Below are positions 44,365 to 45,857 of a DNA stretch of 45,857 nt, in pieces. The stretch's first letter is position 1, and each line of letters starts with the position of its first letter. The notes below the pieces were generated by a model, which saw nothing but the letters and a program-made list of their open reading frames with translations, was not told the origin of the DNA and searched no databases. A program made the position numbers and the translations under genes. The DNA comes from Coriobacteriia bacterium (GTDB lineage Bacteria; Actinomycetota; Coriobacteriia; WRKU01): contig WRKU01000013.1 of the NCBI GenBank assembly GCA_009777935.1, forward strand, positions 1-45,857. The letters run 5' to 3'.

Positions 44365-45420
44365 CTAAAGGTACCAGTTAAAGCCGAGCAAATTGGTGAC
44401 GGCCACCAGCAGTACAAACTGCATGAGCAGGTTGCGTGCGAGCAGCCAGCGCAGCATAAACCACTCGATACCGGCAGCTTTGTAGTTGTCCCAGTCTTTG
44501 AAGCTGCCCATCCATTTTTTGGGCGTCTCTTCGACGTCCGGGCTGACGACGTAGAGGTGTAGCAGACGCAAAAAACCGATGGCGACCGGCAGCGTCAGCA
44601 GTACGAGCAACGTCGGCACGGGAAGCGCTCCGGTCAGCACGCCGCCGACGATACAGGCGTACGCGGCAACGAGCAGAAGAACGTTAACCCAGAAGCCGGC
44701 CATCTTTGAGCCGAGCAGCACCACAAGCGTCGTGCGGCCGGCGGCCTTGTCGGGCTCGAAGTCCATGATGGCATGTGCGTTGACGATGCTCATCGTGAGA
44801 AGTCCACACGGAATCGATGCCCAGATGATAGCGGGGCTAATCGTGGCCGTGCAGAGATAGTAAGCGGGAACAGCGATGAGCGCACCGAAGACGATGCCGA
44901 TGACGATCTCGCCGAGACCATGATAGCTCAATCGCAGCGGAGGGCCGGCGTACATGACACCAAGCAGCAGACCGAGCCCGGCAAAGGCCGCAATGTAGCG
45001 CCAGTCATAGCCGAGGAATACGAGTCCGAGGACGAGAATGACGGCTCCACACGCGAGGGCAAACGCGATAAAAACCCAGCCCATCGTGCGAGTTTCCGCA
45101 AGAGTAGCCTCGCCACTCTCGATGTAGGCGCACTTCTGAAGCCGGGCGCGAAAGCCACCATCGATGAGTTCCTCACGCTTGGCAACGGCCCCTTTGGCGT
45201 AGTCGAAGTAGTCGTCGAGCAGGTTGACACCGGTGTGCGCCGCGCCCACGCCAACAAGACCGAGGAGGCCGAGGACGAGACCGAGTGGATGAAACGGTAC
45301 GAGACCGTATATCCATGCAGAGATTGCGAACAAAATACCGAGGATGTAGGGAGTCAGCGACTGACCCAGCGCAATATTGCGCGATGCTTTGAACCAAAAA
45401 CCGAAGCCTTGCTTGGGCAT
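44365..45420 (-). CDS. UbiA-family prenyltransferase, MenA-like
   Basis: Integral membrane enzyme that attaches a polyprenyl chain to an aromatic acceptor, probably 1,4-dihydroxy-2-naphthoate in menaquinone synthesis. The 351 residues form about nine membrane helices and carry both Asp-rich motifs: NLLDDYFDYAKG (about 74-85) and DFEPDKAAGRTTL. The segment between helices 1-2 and the NLLDDYFD form fit MenA-like proteins. Other men genes are absent here, so acceptor and chain length are open. ATG 45420 has AAAGGAAG 6 nt upstream, and the promoter lies inside the longer frame, which excludes a start further up. Confidence 0.85.
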   Translation of the reverse strand: MPKQGFGFWFKASRNIALGQSLTPYILGILFAISAWIYGLVPFHPLGLVLGLLGLVGVGAAHTGVNLLDDYFDYAKGAVAKREELIDGGFRARLQKCAYIESGEATLAETRTMGWVFIAFALACGAVILVLGLVFLGYDWRYIAAFAGLGLLLGVMYAGPPLRLSYHGLGEIVIGIVFGALIAVPAYYLCTATISPAIIWASIPCGLLTMSIVNAHAIMDFEPDKAAGRTTLVVLLGSKMAGFWVNVLLLVAAYACIVGGVLTGALPVPTLLVLLTLPVAIGFLRLLHLYVVSPDVEETPKKWMGSFKDWDNYKAAGIEWFMLRWLLARNLLMQFVLLVAVTNLLGFNWYL

Positions 45421-45469
45421 GTATCTTCCTTTCGTGCATATGCGCCAGCTGCGATAAAACCTTGTGCAT

Positions 45470-45478
45470 AGTATAACA
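45470..45478 (-). promoter_or_regulatory. Extended -10 of the prenyltransferase-radical SAM-leuS unit
   Basis: TGTTATACT on the minus strand (TGn plus TATACT) lies about 50 nt upstream of the ATG at 45420 and predicts a short leader with a Shine-Dalgarno. No consensus -35 at 16-18 nt (ACAATA at best). Confidence 0.55.
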
Positions 45479-45558
45479 GTAATCAATAAGAGTATTGTGG
45501 TTCGCTACGTCCGAAGATTGTGTCGTACCGCGATATCGTGCCGCGTTCGTATAGAATC

Positions 45559-45567
45559 TGATATACT
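45559..45567 (+). promoter_or_regulatory. Extended -10 of tRNA-Ala
   Basis: TGATATACT (TGn plus TATACT) ends 18 nt before the mature tRNA 5' end, a normal distance for a short 5' leader removed by RNase P. No clear -35. Confidence 0.55.
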
Positions 45568-45585
45568 GACGTCTGCTCGTTTTGT

Positions 45586-45661
45586 GGGGCCTTAGCTCAG
45601 CTGGGAGAGCGCATGGCTGGCAGCCATGAGGTCACCGGTTCGATCCCGGTAGGCTCCACCA
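45586..45661 (+). tRNA. tRNA-Ala (anticodon GGC)
   Basis: A 76-nt cloverleaf with encoded CCA (45659-45661). The acceptor stem GGGGCCT/AGGCTCC contains the G3-U70 wobble pair that identifies alanine tRNA. The anticodon arm is CATGG-CTGGCAG-CCATG, with GGC at positions 34-36, and the T arm is CCGGTTCGATCCCGG. Confidence 0.97.
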
Positions 45662-45734
45662 CTAAAAAACCACCATTCCAGCGAGAGCGAGGGCGCCGGC
45701 AAACGCTACGCTTGGCTTCAAGCGCGTGCTTGGA
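45662..45734. other. Spacer between tRNA-Ala and the IS3 end
   Basis: No gene, terminator stem or repeat could be supported. An A run (CTAAAAAACC) follows the tRNA. Confidence 0.4.
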
Positions 45735-45857
45735 TGTCAACCAATTCTGGACACAAAGTTAAGAAGCCTATTTGACGTTTAAGTAAGTGTCCTCCTCTCA
45801 TATTCTGTCGGTGAGAGATATCCGAGTGCTGAGTGCATGCGTTTAGTGTTGTAGTAA
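45735..45857 (-). mobile_element. IS3-family insertion sequence, 3' part (continues past the right edge)
   Basis: The element end is taken as TGTCAACCAATTCTGGACA beginning at 45735, a typical TG...-type terminus, 44 nt outside the transposase stop codon. The transposase frame (below) is diagnostic of the family. The exact terminus is a guess because the other inverted repeat is outside the window. Confidence 0.65.
45779..45857 (-). CDS. IS3-family transposase OrfB, C-terminus (partial)
   Basis: The last 25 codons read YYNTKRMHSALGYLSPTEYE followed by RRTLT and TAA (45781-45779). The NTKRMHSALGYLSP motif is the conserved end of the rve integrase domain of IS3 OrfB proteins, and includes the region just after the catalytic Glu. 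The N-terminal part and OrfA lie beyond the right edge. Confidence 0.9.
   Translation of the reverse strand, partial: YYNTKRMHSALGYLSPTEYERRTLT

Noticed and set aside
1-45857. CRISPR array, prophage or defence system
   Set aside because: No regular spacer-repeat array, phage structural gene, restriction or toxin-antitoxin gene was recognised; the tandem repeats found are short and imperfect.

Overview
The window looks like a chromosomal contig from a member of the Coriobacteriia (Actinomycetota), perhaps Eggerthellaceae-like. The grounds are a moderately high G+C content, a two-subunit glycyl-tRNA synthetase (glyQ/glyS), an actinobacterial-style mix of leaderless and Shine-Dalgarno starts, a UbiA/MenA-type prenyltransferase, and this set of housekeeping genes. 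The taxonomic call is inference. Almost everything is ordinary core genome, tightly packed, with genes often joined by ATGA/GTGA/TAATG overlaps. The two ends are insertion sequences: an IS21-type end on the left (about 1-108) and an IS3-family transposase C-terminus on the right (about 45735-45857). The window may therefore be a contig that broke at repeats.

Layout. 1-1130: an IS21 end interrupting a DMT/EamA permease, then RNase P RNA (rnpB). 1230-3337: two divergent DNA-repair genes, nfo (endonuclease IV) and dinB (Pol IV), with start codons 20 bp apart over one shared palindromic -10 region. 3314-20614: a 17-kb minus-strand run starting at ppdK: ppdK, dgt, dnaG, plsC, ispH, a DUF512 radical SAM gene, der, plsY, gpsA, rpe, iscS, iscU, mnmA, a PHP phosphatase, a DUF164 zinc-ribbon gene, queD and an RNase HI gene. 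Within it iscS-iscU-mnmA form a sulfur relay to tRNA, and plsY-gpsA plus plsC cover phosphatidic acid synthesis. 20776-23098: a 5-formyl-THF cyclo-ligase on the plus strand and an orphan secreted protein with a SipW/TasA-like N-terminus and a DUF6273-like C-terminus.

23191-36566: a second long minus-strand run: lepA, dusB, hemW, a coiled-coil/lytic transglycosylase-like gene, dnaJ, rsmE, mtaB, ybeY, era, recO, glyQ, glyS, closed by an intrinsic terminator. This is a translation, rRNA/tRNA-modification and ribosome-assembly cluster. 36613-40909: rpsT (plus) convergent with comEA-comEC-holA (minus). 41021-45420: a UbiA/MenA prenyltransferase, a radical SAM/SPASM-like protein of unknown substrate, and leuS, all minus. 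45586-45661: tRNA-Ala(GGC).

No CRISPR array, defence island, prophage or clearly novel multi-gene system is visible. The points most worth a second look are the repair-gene bidirectional promoter, the recurrent leaderless starts, the orphan SipW/DUF6273 protein, the radical SAM-prenyltransferase pair, and several core proteins that lack an accessory domain usual for their family (RecO without zinc module, MtaB without TRAM, DUF512 protein without PDZ).
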